Below are positions 20,264-31,302 of a DNA stretch of 64,000 bases, in pieces. Under the pieces are notes generated by a model. That model worked only from the letters and a program-made list of their open reading frames with translations. It searched no databases and was not told the DNA's origin. Source of the stretch: Phragmites australis (taxonomy: Eukaryota > Streptophyta > Magnoliopsida > Poales > Poaceae). The stretch covers positions 47,895,458 through 47,959,457 of the forward strand of contig NC_084922.1 of the NCBI RefSeq assembly GCF_958298935.1, written 5' to 3'. A program made the position numbers and the translations under genes. Within the stretch, counting starts at the first letter, position 1. Each line of letters begins with the position of its first letter.

Positions 20264-22932
20264 ATGGAGGCCGTCGAATCAAGCGGCCCGCAGGTCAGCA
20301 CCGATCGCCGGGCATCCAAGAAGGATCGCCGGATTTTCTGGGCCTGCGTTTTCATCCTCGGTATACATACTGTCTTCCTGATGATTCCCCGAGCATCACT
20401 AAATATTGTAATCTCAAACTTTTGGCTTAATAATGTGTTGCTCTATGGATGCACGCGTACGCGGTGATGGTTGGTCAGTGAACAACTGCTTCCAGTACAC
20501 CGCCTTCTTCGGCGTGTCGACGAACCTGGTGAACTACCTCAAGGACCGGCTGCACGAGGGCAGCAAGGCCGCCGCGAACGGCGTCACCAACTGGCAGGGC
20601 ACGAGCTCCATCACGCCGCTGGTCGCCGCCTTCCTCGCCGACGCCTTCCTCGGCAGATACTGGACCATCGCGCTCTTCATGCTCATCTCCGTCGTGGTGC
20701 GTACTTCGTACATGGCACAAGCACACGACGTACCGGCCGTCGTGCATGGACAGAGCTTAGCTCACCTTGTCTCTCGTCGTGATTGGTTTCCGGCATCACG
20801 CAGGCCTTCGTGGTGTTGACGGTGAGCGCGGCCGTGGCGCTGCAGAGCGCGGCGTTCTACGCGGGGCTGTACCTTCTGGCGATCGGGGGCGCTCTGCAGC
20901 CGGTGCTGTCGTCGTTCGGGGCGGACCAGTTCGACGAGACCGACGAGGAAGAGCGCGGCCAGCAGAGCTCCTTCTTCAACTGGTTCTACCTCTCCATCAA
21001 CGTGGGCTCGCTCGTCGGCGGCACCGTGCTGGTGTGGGTGCAGTCCAGCGTCAGCTGGGGGCTCGGGTACGGCATCCCGGCGCTGTTCAGCGTGCTGGCC
21101 GTCGCGGGGTTCCTGGCCGGCACCGCCGCGTACCGGCGGCACCAGCCACCGGGCGGAAGCCCGCTCACCAGGGTCGCGCAGGTGATCGTCGCGGCGGTCA
21201 GGAAGTACCGCGTCGAGGCGCCGGCCGACGCGTCGACTCTGCACGAACGCGAGGCCGACGACGGCATGTCCGCGATACAGGGGAGCCGCCGGCTCGCGCA
21301 CACCGATCAGTTTAGGTGAGTAGCAGCACGTTCAAGCTTTGCATGTGGTGAATATTTTTCAACAGTAAATTCTCCTAATATTTGAGCGTTAATTTTCCAA
21401 CTATAAAATTTCACGCCAGTACTTGAACAAAATATGGATCGAACCTGCTAGTTTTAATTTCTCCTCTCGACTTCTCCGCCCATTGCAGCTTTTCTGAAAA
21501 GAAATGCAAAATCCGTAGAAGTTGAGCCATGCTACCACTCCCTAGTTGTTTTGTGGCGTTATTACTCGTTTACCTTAGTCAAGCTGGATAGTCTACGCTA
21601 CTTGATAACTTGAACCGGACCTAACTGACACTGTGCTTTGTGCCATCAGCCACAGTATTCTTGGAAGAACTTTGGGCACTCCGTGTGCTGCCTTTCCCCT
21701 TTGTTTTTTGGAGCGTTGCATCACAGTAAGCACATCGTGCATCTTGGTTGTCTGACACTAAAAGATGCTCCTCTACTCGACGACAAATTTCGTGGAGTGA
21801 ATGTCGGGGTCATGCACGGTGCAACTCGTTTATTCAGACCGAATTGTTAAGCATGCCTAATATGCAGTCTGCGGTGCACGTAAAAGGTCCATTTCATATC
21901 GTTTTCAACGTCGTTTTCCAGGCTCTATTATTGTACTGATCATTTTCAAACCGACACCAGTGCAACACCTACGTACATTTGCTACAGAAATTAAGCTGCA
22001 GATTTCAGTGCGCCGCGTCAGATTAATGATTGCAAAATTCTTTCCATTGTTAGTACTGTAGCTGAGCTGCAACGCCGTTCAACTTGTTGATTGCTGCCAG
22101 GTTCCTGGACAAGGCGGCGGTGGAAACTGCGGGCGACAAGGCGCGGCCGAGCCCGTGGCGGCTGTGCACGGTGACGCAGGTGGAGGAGCTCAAGTGCGTG
22201 CTCCGGCTGCTGCCGGTGTGGGCGAGCGGCATCATCTTCGCGGCGGCGTACACGCAGATGACCACCACCTTCATCATCCAGGGCGACACACTGGACCCCT
22301 ACGTCGGCGGCTTCCGCGTCCCCGCCGCCGTGCTCTCCGTCTTCGACACCCTCAGCATCATGCTCTGGGTGCCGCTCTACGACCGCCTCATCGTCCCGCT
22401 CGCGCGCCGCGCCACGGGACACGAGCGCGGGTTCACGCAGCTGGCGCGCATGGGCGTGGGCCTCGTCGTGCTCACCGTCGCCATGCTCGCGGCCGGCACG
22501 CTCGAGGTCGCGCGGCGGCGGGTCATCGCGCGGCACGGCATGTATGACTCCAACACGGGCGTGGACGGGAGCTACCTGCCGCTGTCCATCTTCTGGCAGG
22601 TGCCGCAGTACGCGGTGGTGGGCGCGTCGGAGGTGTTCACGTTCATCGGGCAGATGGAGTTCTTCTACGACCAGGCGCCTGACGCGATGCGGAGCCTCTG
22701 CTCGGGGCTGTCCATGACGTCGTTCGCGCTGGGCAACTACGTGAGCTCGGCGCTCGTGACCGTGGTGGCGCGCGCGACGGCGCGGGGCGGGCGGGACGGG
22801 TGGATCCCCGACGACATCAACCGCGGACACCTTGACGACTTCTTCTGGCTGCTCGCCATGCTCTGCATCGGCAACTTCGGCGTCTACCTGCTCATCGCGC
22901 GGTGGTACACCTACAAGAAGACCGTAGATTGA
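20264..22932 (+). CDS. NPF: NRT1/PTR family (NPF, POT) transporter
   Basis: Four exons are predicted: 20264-20360, 20479-20696, 20804-21315 and 22101-22932, all with GT-AG borders and consistent phases. They encode 552 residues. POT-family transporters are plasma-membrane or tonoplast proteins with 12 helices that couple protons to uptake of nitrate, peptides or hormones. Family landmarks are STNLVNYLKDRLHEGS, TNWQGTSSITPLVAAFLADAFLGRYWTI (the PTR signature), SFFNWFYLSINVGSLVG, a large central loop (about residues 245-300), and PQYAVVGASEVFTFIGQMEFFY near the C-terminus. In helix 1, where many members carry ExxE[KR], this protein reads VNNCFQYTAFFG (from residue 33). The ATG at 20264 was chosen because it opens the charged DRRASKKDRR segment usual before helix 1. 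The substrate cannot be told from sequence. Confidence 0.88.
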
Positions 22933-25828
22933 AGGTCACCTAGGGTGCAATGGTCTGCCTAGGCTAGGCTCAATCGCTCCGTGGGCCGCGCAGGCTACAT
23001 CGGGTTAGGCGTCGGTGCTCATGGGCTGAGGCATCGTGGGCAGCGGCTGGCGTTTTGGAGCAAGGGGGCTGACGTCAGCTAATATGTACGTATGTACACG
23101 TGCTTTGTTATACTACTCTTCTATTGTTTAAGTTGCTTTGAATGGTCATAACTCTTCTATTGGTTGTCCGTTTTCGATTAAGCTTGTATGGTTGTGTTCC
23201 TTGCGATATTTTAAGTAGGTATGGGATAGGGTAATGATGTTGTTTAGAGAGTGTAAATAGTTGTTTTTATAAAAAAATGTCCTCTTTTATCGTTGGTTTA
23301 AATTTAGAGCAGAAAATAAATTAAAGAGATTTTTTCACAAGTGAAAAAATTAAATATACTAGACTCAATTAGTGCACAGCCATCACAAATAATTATGAAA
23401 GTTACAATCATAAGGTGACAAAAAATATTTAATCCTAGTAAAAGATATGTAAGAAAACTCTAATTGAGAAATCCTGAAAATACTGTTCATCGGAGTATCC
23501 GGGTTTAGAGTGTTTGCAACGGATTATATAGAATCCGGAGTATCCGAGTTCAATCCACAGCCTCTAGGTTTAACATGGAATTAGCTCAAAATTGAAATTA
23601 AATAACGAATAAACAGTTCTAGCTCAAATCAAATGAAGTTATGTGTTCTAAGTGATGATTTCAAGTAGATCTAAGAAGAACATACGATCAATTTCACACG
23701 AACAAGTAGACATAGCAATATGCATAAATATTGAGCAAGAACACAAGTACAACAAACCGAAGTGGAGACAAAGATTTATTTTCCGAAGTTTGGATTCACC
23801 ACCGTAAATCCTACGTCTCCGTTGACGAAGCTCCAAAGAGTCAGATGTCTTTCAACCACTTTTCTCGATCCACTAGCTTTATCTCTTCTCTTACCGAGGC
23901 GAGATAGACCTTCATAAATTTTTTCGTGGCTCACCACAAGAAAGGGAGCTCGCTGGTGACGATTAGCTGATTAGGAGGCTTCATCCAAGAGTAACAAATG
24001 TTTCACGAACTTTTTGCCAATAAACTCAAGTGCTTAAGAATAAAGTTTAGCTCACTTGCACTCGATCTTTGAATCTCTCAACCTAACTCACTTTTCTTCT
24101 CAAATAACACACTAGATCGGAGTGGGAATTCTTTTGGCTTAAAAAAGTGTTCTCTGCAGCTGCACAAAGGAGGGGGTGAGGGAATATTTATACCCAACCC
24201 CCCCCCCCCCCCCCAAAATAGCTGTTATAGTATTTTTTTCTGACCCGGAGTATCCGGGTAAACAAAAGAAGGTCCAAACTGAGACCCCAACTCGAAACCT
24301 CACCCGGAGTATCTGGGTCAACCCAGAGTATCCGGGTAAACAAAAAGACCCTAACAAACCACTTAGCTCAGATCTAAACCCGGAGACTCCAGCAAACCTG
24401 AGTATCTGAGTTAACACAGTAGATCCTCTGAAAAACGACGATAACTTTTGATCCCGAAGTCTGATTTCGATGATTTTAGACTCTATGTAAAGCTTATTCA
24501 AAGCGCTACATGTCCTAACTGAATTCATGACCTCAAACACATTTGATCTGAATTTATGACCTCAAACACATTTGATTAAATTAGGAACACTCTGAAATTC
24601 AATTTGGACACTTCCATACTTTCCGCACCGGGCTCCTAAAGCTAACTCTCACTTTAGGTTGGTTAGAAAACTCTTGAGCACCAAGACATGACAATTAACT
24701 CTACGTTGCATCTCTCTTAATAGTACAACAAACCTATACTCAATTTCAAAGATAAAACTCGTTTGAACCAATTTGAGCATTTGACTACTTTCAAGTACCA
24801 ATTCTTTCATTATAACTTTTAGGGTTTCCAACTTTCATATATTCTTCACTCCATCTCTTCTTGAATCTTCATATGATTGATGTGAATCATTTATAGCTTC
24901 ATATAGCCTCACACTGTCTATTGGCGCAAAGCCTACACTTGCTCTTCACCACCGTCTTATCCTTCAGCGCTAAGCCATTTGCTTGCCCTTCACCACTAGA
25001 TAATCTATCGCAGCCAAGTCTTACTTATACTTCACCGTCTTACCATAGAAAATCACTTTGTATTCGACATATTCAAAGAATTCACTTTATCAAATATGGA
25101 GTCCACTCTTGTTTTTCACTCTTGTCATATATGATTTCAATTCAATTTATGCCTTCTTATAGATCCTAACTCCAACTCACTCTTAAGTACAAAACACATG
25201 GGTTAGTCTATAAAACTTAATTGATAATTTCATACATTTAGTTACTTGATCTCCACAAGTAACTTAGCCTTCATGCTTCAAGCTTCTTCTTTGAGATTTT
25301 CCTTCTTCTCATAAGCATCATTAAGATCTCAATGACTTTGATACAATTCTTTGAACTTATAGTATTTCTCAATGAATCCATGTTTAATTACTTATGCAAC
25401 TCCTATGGAATAACCTAATAACAATTCTCACAATAATTGTTAGTTCATAGATATTGTCATTGACTTACCTAAGCATCACTTATAGCTCATTCATCTTGAT
25501 GCATATCCCTTCTTATTCATCATCTATGGAACAACCTATTAATAATTCTTACCATCATTGTTAGTTCATAGCTATTATTATTAATTACAAAAATCACACA
25601 TAAAGACTAGATACACTTTCATTTTTCTCATGAACTATCTTCATTGTCTTGTCATAGCTTTAAGCTATGTCCGTTCTGGTTCATAATAGTATATTTTTCT
25701 ATTTTGTATTATGACATGGTGTTTATCCTTAAACATCATGTACATGGGTATGTTTGTGCAGTTAATACCACCTATGGTCGCATACAACTTGTAGAATTTG
25801 ACTAATCATCATGATATCTTGAGGATGC
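22933..25828. other. Repeat-rich intergenic DNA with GGAGTATCCGGGT motifs, no gene
   Basis: The motif CGGAGTATCCGGGT and variants occur at about 23493, 23538, 24245, 24303, 24327 and 24405, which marks an old dispersed repeat. There is a run of 18 C at about 24201-24214. The rest is AT-rich, with long pyrimidine-rich stretches (24640-25600). I see no protein similarity. Confidence 0.5.
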
Positions 25829-27745
25829 AGAGGAAAAATGTTCAAAGATCAGGCTATGGGAGGTGGATGGTTACCTTGCTTTTCATCAGGGATGGAATAT
25901 TTTTGTTTCATACCATTTGATCAAGTGGGGTGAGTTTCTGTTGTTCGAGTACACTGCCAATTCAATATTTTCTGTGCGGGTTCTTAGTAAAGATTCTCTT
26001 GAAAGACTACATTTCAATGTTGAAAGCAAAAGAAAAGGTGTTAGGAAGAAACAGACATGGAGTAATATGTCACCTGATGATTTGATCTCATTCGATGGGA
26101 ACTCAGAAGACATAGATGATGACCACTATCTTTCTGGTGAATATCCTAGGGGAAAAGATCCTATAACACATCATGTGACTGTTGAAGGCCCTAAAAAAGT
26201 TGAGCGTGGGGTTGGGTCTGGACCAGAGGCTCTAGTTAAAAAGAATGAAAATTTGGTCAATCGACAGTACAAAACAAAGGGAATTTCTCCACTGCGCGGC
26301 CAAGAAAAAACAGTAATTCTAATTACAGATTAAGAACCATCAACACATGAAAATAAGAATATAATGAAGCTAACAACATCATATGCTGATTCCGATACAC
26401 ATCATGTGGCTTTTAATACCAACGAAGACCCTAGAATACTTCAGAGTGGAGTTGGGAATGGATCCTCAGTTGTACTAGATGACAAGAAGGGAAGTTTACC
26501 TGATGTACAGGGTGAAACCAAGTGTACTTCACCGACATGCAGCAAAGCTAAAACAAGAAGATCTGAAATAATTGAAATAACTGACGCAGCTCTTTTAACT
26601 CATGAAAATGGTAAAAAAAGTGAAACATGTATTAGAATTACATGATTCAAATGAAGATTTAAGAACGAAACAAGAAATAGATTCCATTCATTTAGAACCT
26701 ACTACAGCCGCGGAGAGGTATTATAATAATAGCAAGACGAATATCAGTCAAAACATTTACAGAAAATATGAAGCTCCTGAAGGTTTTCTATGCTTGGAGA
26801 AGTGGAGGAATGAGGGTATTGTGAGCGGTCGAGCAGCTCTTGATGACACTGGACTGATTAAACCTAAAAATCCAACAAAAAAACTGATAGCAAATTGGTA
26901 GGTGATTATGATGCAATTGGACTAAACCCTGTCGACAAGTGCTTTTAGTCTGAGGGCACTCATGCCTGTGTCCAACCAATATTCACCATGCCTGTCAAAG
27001 AACCCCCAAGTCCTGACAAGGTATCCATATGAGGACACGGTGGGACAGAGATCGACCATAGTATCGATGAAAAAGGTGGAGGTGTGCTACATGTAATAAT
27101 TTTCTATGATTTTCTACCACTATTTGTTACCAAATCTTTTTGTACTGCTTCTTTCAAAAAAAGAATTCTTTTGTACTGTTCATTATGGAGATAAATTATA
27201 TTTATAGCATATATTGAATGTCTATTTGATAGGTGCTGCTGTTAAACTTCACACCAAAAAGGAACAATTGAAAACCGTGGGAAGCATTGTAAATAGCCAA
27301 AGGAACAATATCTCTGCGTGTGCAAACCCTGTTATTGCGGGTAATCATGGTTCAATAGGACTAAACCCTGTTAAGTCTGAAGGAACTTGTGCATTTGTCG
27401 AATCAGTACTTACCATGCCCGTTGAGAAATCCTCAAGTCCTGACAGGATGTCCAAATGTGAAAGTAGCAGGGCAGAGATCAATCATAATGCCGATGGAAA
27501 AGGTGGGAGTGTGCTCATAACTTTCTACAGTTACTGCAACTAATTTTGTTTTCGAAGCTCTCTTGGACTGTTTATTTTGGAGATAAGTTTTACTTGTAGC
27601 ATATACTGAATACCTAATTGGTAAGCTCTACTGTTCAATTTGAAACAAAGATGAATCAATTGGAGCCAGTGAGAGGCATTACAAATAGCCAAAGTACCAA
27701 CATTCCTGTGCGTGCCAACCATGTAGTTGCATGTCAATCAGGGTA
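25829..27745 (+). pseudogene. B3-domain (REM-like) gene remnant, 5'-truncated and broken
   Basis: After an acceptor-like ATGCAG (to about 25831), the frame encodes the second half of a plant B3 DNA-binding domain: KIRLWEVDGYLAFHQGW, KWGEFLLFEYTANSIFSVRV, then a hydrophilic tail. The first half of the domain is not found upstream. The tail frame stops at TAA 26331-26333 but continues open in the same frame beyond it. It then shifts frame at a run of seven A (about 26612-26618), where the protein continues in the other frame (ELHDSNEDLRTKQEID). A block with GLNPV..SEGT..FTMPV/LTMPV is repeated in tandem at about 26890-27075 and 27214-27500, and partly at 27632-27745, like duplicated exons. I regard it as a pseudogene; a spliced form avoiding the lesions cannot be excluded. 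Confidence 0.65.
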
Positions 27746-28331
27746 AGATCTAAACTGCTTGCTCTGGCGTGTAAAGGTGCAGATTAATCAGATATAGATA
27801 GTATAGTTGTTACAAGTTGTCTAACAAATATACAACTATTTTGCAGTCATACAGACTAGAGCTGTAGAGCAAATAGAATTGTATCGGCTGGAAATTGGGG
27901 TAGTGTTGTGAACTCTTACATCAAGAGCGGTTAATTGGGGGTACACCATTGCACTGAAATATGAAACGTCACTAGTTGTTAGAAAATAAATAAAAAAAAG
28001 ATAATTGCAATAATATATTTAAATAATTGATATGGAACAAAATATAATATTTAATAGTTCACCTCTACTAAATTGTGGTTTACTGCCTCTTATAGAATTC
28101 TCCTTTTTTCTACGAATTGTCTAATTCTTCGACCCCTCTTCTTACTGTTCCATTCTATGTAAGGTTGTTTTACATTTGTGATCTTACGTCATCGATTATC
28201 ACTTAGAATAAGACAGATCTATATATCCTATCCACAACCCCTCTGGTATTTGATAGTGTACCTCTTCTTTGTATAAGAATGAAAATTTCACATATGCAAA
28301 AATATCCATCGCTCTAACACATGTAAAACCT

Positions 28332-28412
<81 letters not shown>

Positions 28413-28442
28413 AACATGTTTTGCCTATATACAAGAACACGA
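27746..28442. other. Intergenic AT-rich DNA with CA/TA microsatellite nearby
   Basis: No gene is recognised. An (AC)n run followed by a long (TA)n run occupies 28332-28410; the minus-strand open frame across it is low complexity and is not a gene. Confidence 0.5.
28332..28410. repeat. Compound (AC)n(TA)n microsatellite
   Basis: About ten AC units are followed by about 28 TA units without interruption. Confidence 0.95.
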
Positions 28443-28910
28443 TAGGGTCCGTGGGTGTGCTGTGATGACATCTCTAATTCTTCCACATTGATGCATATTT
28501 TTGGTTACAAATAATGTTCTTAGTTGGAACTGAAGCTCCCATTGAACTGGTATACCAGCCAAATCGCCGCAATCAAACCAAGTCTTCTGCAGCCTCCTCC
28601 CGATACAAACGTCTGCGACGATACTGAACTCGCAACAATCAACAGGATGTTTATCTGCATCGAGTCGAAAATATTTGAAGTTTTAGACATGATCTGGTCT
28701 TTAATGTGTAACTTTGATCACTATGTCATACTAAACTATAATTTTTAATATAATAAATTTATAAGATTATGAAAGTATTTTTTTAAGATAAATTCACACA
28801 TATAATTTCAATATTTTCGAATTAAATATTTTAACAGTTATTGATGATCAGAGTTTCAAAAGTTTGATCACAACTTATTCAAAACATTAAATATTTGTGA
28901 CTAAAGTGAG
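28440..28910 (+). mobile_element. Dispersed repeat, inverted partner of 38930-39395
   Basis: The segment from GGGTCCGTGGGTGTGCTGTGATG through TGGTATACCAGCCAAATCGCCGCAATCAA (written here in parts) to TTAATGTGTAACTTTGATC matches, in reverse complement, the DNA at about 38930-39395. The distal part ends in a TIR-like ACATTAAATATTTGTGAC. It is probably a non-autonomous DNA element; its class is not assigned. Confidence 0.7.
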
Positions 28911-28984
28911 TACCTTTTGACATCCCTTGTGTTTCCAGTTTAATTTGTTCAACCATAAAGGGGCTTCAGGAATCAACAGTGCTT

Positions 28985-29430
28985 CTTTTAGGGATGGGCA
29001 TAGAGTGCTTCTAAGTCGATGAATAGCATGTGTAAGTTCTTCTTTTATTCTCTATATTTCTCCATAAGTTACTTTATCAAAAAAATCGCTTACATGATCG
29101 ACCTCTCAGGGCATGAAACTAAATTTGTTTTTGGTAATACTTGTTATTTTTCTTAGGCAATACTTAATAACTTTCTCCCATAGCTTTATTGTACGTCTCA
29201 TCAACTTAATTTGATAGTAGTTAATACAACTTTGAATATCTCTCTTATTTTTTAAGATTGATACTAATATATTTCTCCATTCTTTGGATATCTTGTTTGA
29301 CTGAAAAATTACTTTGAAGAGTTTAGTTAACCATATTATTGCTATATCTCCAATACATCTTCACACCTCACTAGGGATACTGTCAGGGCCTATTGTCTTG
29401 CCTACTTTCATCTTTTTTAAAAATTTCTTT
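28985..29430 (-). pseudogene. LINE (non-LTR) reverse transcriptase relic
   Basis: Translating the minus strand from about 29404 gives a clear L1-type RT segment: GKTIGPDSIPSEVW, then WLTKLFKVIFQSNK, SKEWRNILVSILKNK, a degraded NYRGIKL motif and a KLWEKVI block, ending near a degraded FIDLEKAYD. Several in-frame stops and frame changes are present. Only the N-terminal half of the RT remains; no endonuclease or polyA tail was seen. Confidence 0.7.
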
Positions 29431-30410
29431 GACCTCAACTTCATATCTTTCGTACAAATAACATATTGATATCATCAAAAGATTCGTTCAACTCATATCA
29501 CTCCTCAAACCAACACAAGTGAGTTAGGTTCGGAGTTTTGATTGGATGATCCATCACCAATTGATTTCTCAAACCAAACAGCCTATAAAAGCTATAGTCC
29601 ACGAATTAGATGTGATTAAAGCAATTACTAGCAAAGTGTTTGCGTGTTGCAAGGAAAATATAAATATTGGATATATAACATCAAACACAAACTCAAGGTA
29701 TGAAGATATACGCCATGAAAGTGTCGTCAAACGAATATATCAGGAACGATATTGTAGTTTAATTTCAGATGAGATTAAAAAAGGCGAAGGAGATTATTCG
29801 CTAATTTCTCACCTAAATTTTTTTATTTATTTTTATTAGTAAAATTGGTCTTATATCCGTATCTGGTAACAAGGTGTGGAGGCTGAGAACGAGAGTGAAT
29901 AATAAAATTAGATAAAGTAAATTTTAGGGGTTTTAATTAGATGAGAGCAAAATAGAGGAGAAAGTAATGTGAGAATTAGTTTACTTGGGTGAGGGAAGGA
30001 ACTCGGTTCCACATGCAACAGCTGACACGAAGGCCATCCAGTAGAAAAAGGGAAGCTGAACGCGTGCGCAATGACGCAGCTCCCTTCCCTTGTCCGGTGG
30101 CCCGGTGCCATGTCCAAGTCCAACACATGACGCGCGCTCGTGCCATGGGCGTGACCAGGTAAGGGTACAGGTGCGCGACACAAACCCATCCGTTTGTTTG
30201 ATAGCACTCGGCCCATGTGAGGTCAAATTACCTGTTCGCTCGGCCAGCAATGGCTCGGCCTGCGCTGCCCAGGAGTCGCGTGCTCCGTCCTGCAGCGACC
30301 CGTTTTGCGAGAGCGGTTTTTGTTGGCGATTTTTTTACCGAATGGGTGGGTGGGAGTGGGTGAATAGTAGAGAAGAGACTATGGATCTTAACCCAGCATA
30401 GGCGGGTTGA
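29431..30410. other. Intergenic DNA; GC-rich island at 29990-30400, no gene recognised
   Basis: The AT-rich left part holds nothing recognisable. The GC-richer stretch 29990-30400 has short open frames on both strands without a known domain; it may be a promoter or exon remnant. Confidence 0.35.
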
Positions 30411-30985
30411 CTACACAATTTGCTTTTTATTTTTTTATATTTGCAAAAATACATGATCATTTTAAAATATTGTATATCTAGTTTGTTGTCGTCTGCTAGA
30501 TGATACCATCGTTCCAACGGCGGACACTTAAAAAAAATAAAAAACACTAGTTCTACTACTCTCAAAATTTAAAATAATATCAAAATAGTTCTAAAAAGTT
30601 CTAAAAAATGTATGTCATTTAGACAAAACTTCGATTTGTACAATGAAATCTGTCACAGTGCGTACAATGAAATTTATCTTTTTTTATTTTTTATTGTACA
30701 AGTTATTATTTATTTAGAGATAGATTATAGAATCCTCTATAACATACTTTTTAGAATTTTTAATGATAATTTTGATATTTTTTTGAATTTTGAAGCAATG
30801 GAATATAGTTTTTTTTTTTTAAAGGTGTCGCTGGTTGAATAGACGATACTATTATTTTTTTAAAATTGTCACTTGTTGATGGAAGATATCTTGAATGACG
30901 GTAGATTAGATGTATGATATTTTAAAATGATCGTATATTTTTACAAATATTAGAATATAAAAATAAAGAAAAATCGTTGACCAAA
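30410..30985. mobile_element. Foldback DNA element with long terminal inverted repeats
   Basis: The left arm (about 30416-30482, containing GCAAAAATACATGATCATTT) pairs with the reverse complement of the right arm (about 30915-30978, containing AAAATGATCGTATATTTTTA). Similarity extends toward the centre. The interior is AT-rich and non-coding. It ends about 320 bp upstream of the HDT-A start codon. Confidence 0.65.
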
Positions 30986-31302
30986 TCTAGTGAGGCCCAG
31001 GCCCAAAGTGAAGGTCCCCTTCCTCTCCGCCTATCTTTCCCTTTTTCAAATTTACCCTTTCACTCTTCTTTTTTCGAGGAAAGCCATTTTCCCTCTTCAA
31101 AAGTGGCAAAACCGCAAATAGATATGAACAACCCACCCCCAAACGAACGGCCAGATCTTCTGAAATTGATCGGACGGTCGATACAAGTCAGCCTCCCTTT
31201 AAAGATGACCCCGAGGGCACCCCGCTTCCCCCAATTCGCCTCCGCCGCTAAACCCTAAACCCCGCCTCGGCGCCTCCTCCTCTGCTTCCTCGACCCAGCG
31301 CG

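Noticed and set aside
20762..22830. Long minus-strand and shifted frames over the NPF gene
   Set aside because: They are shadows of high-GC coding exons that carry the transporter signature in the chosen frame.
28199..28486. Minus-strand frame with IYIYIY and VCVCVC runs
   Set aside because: It is a translated AC/TA microsatellite.
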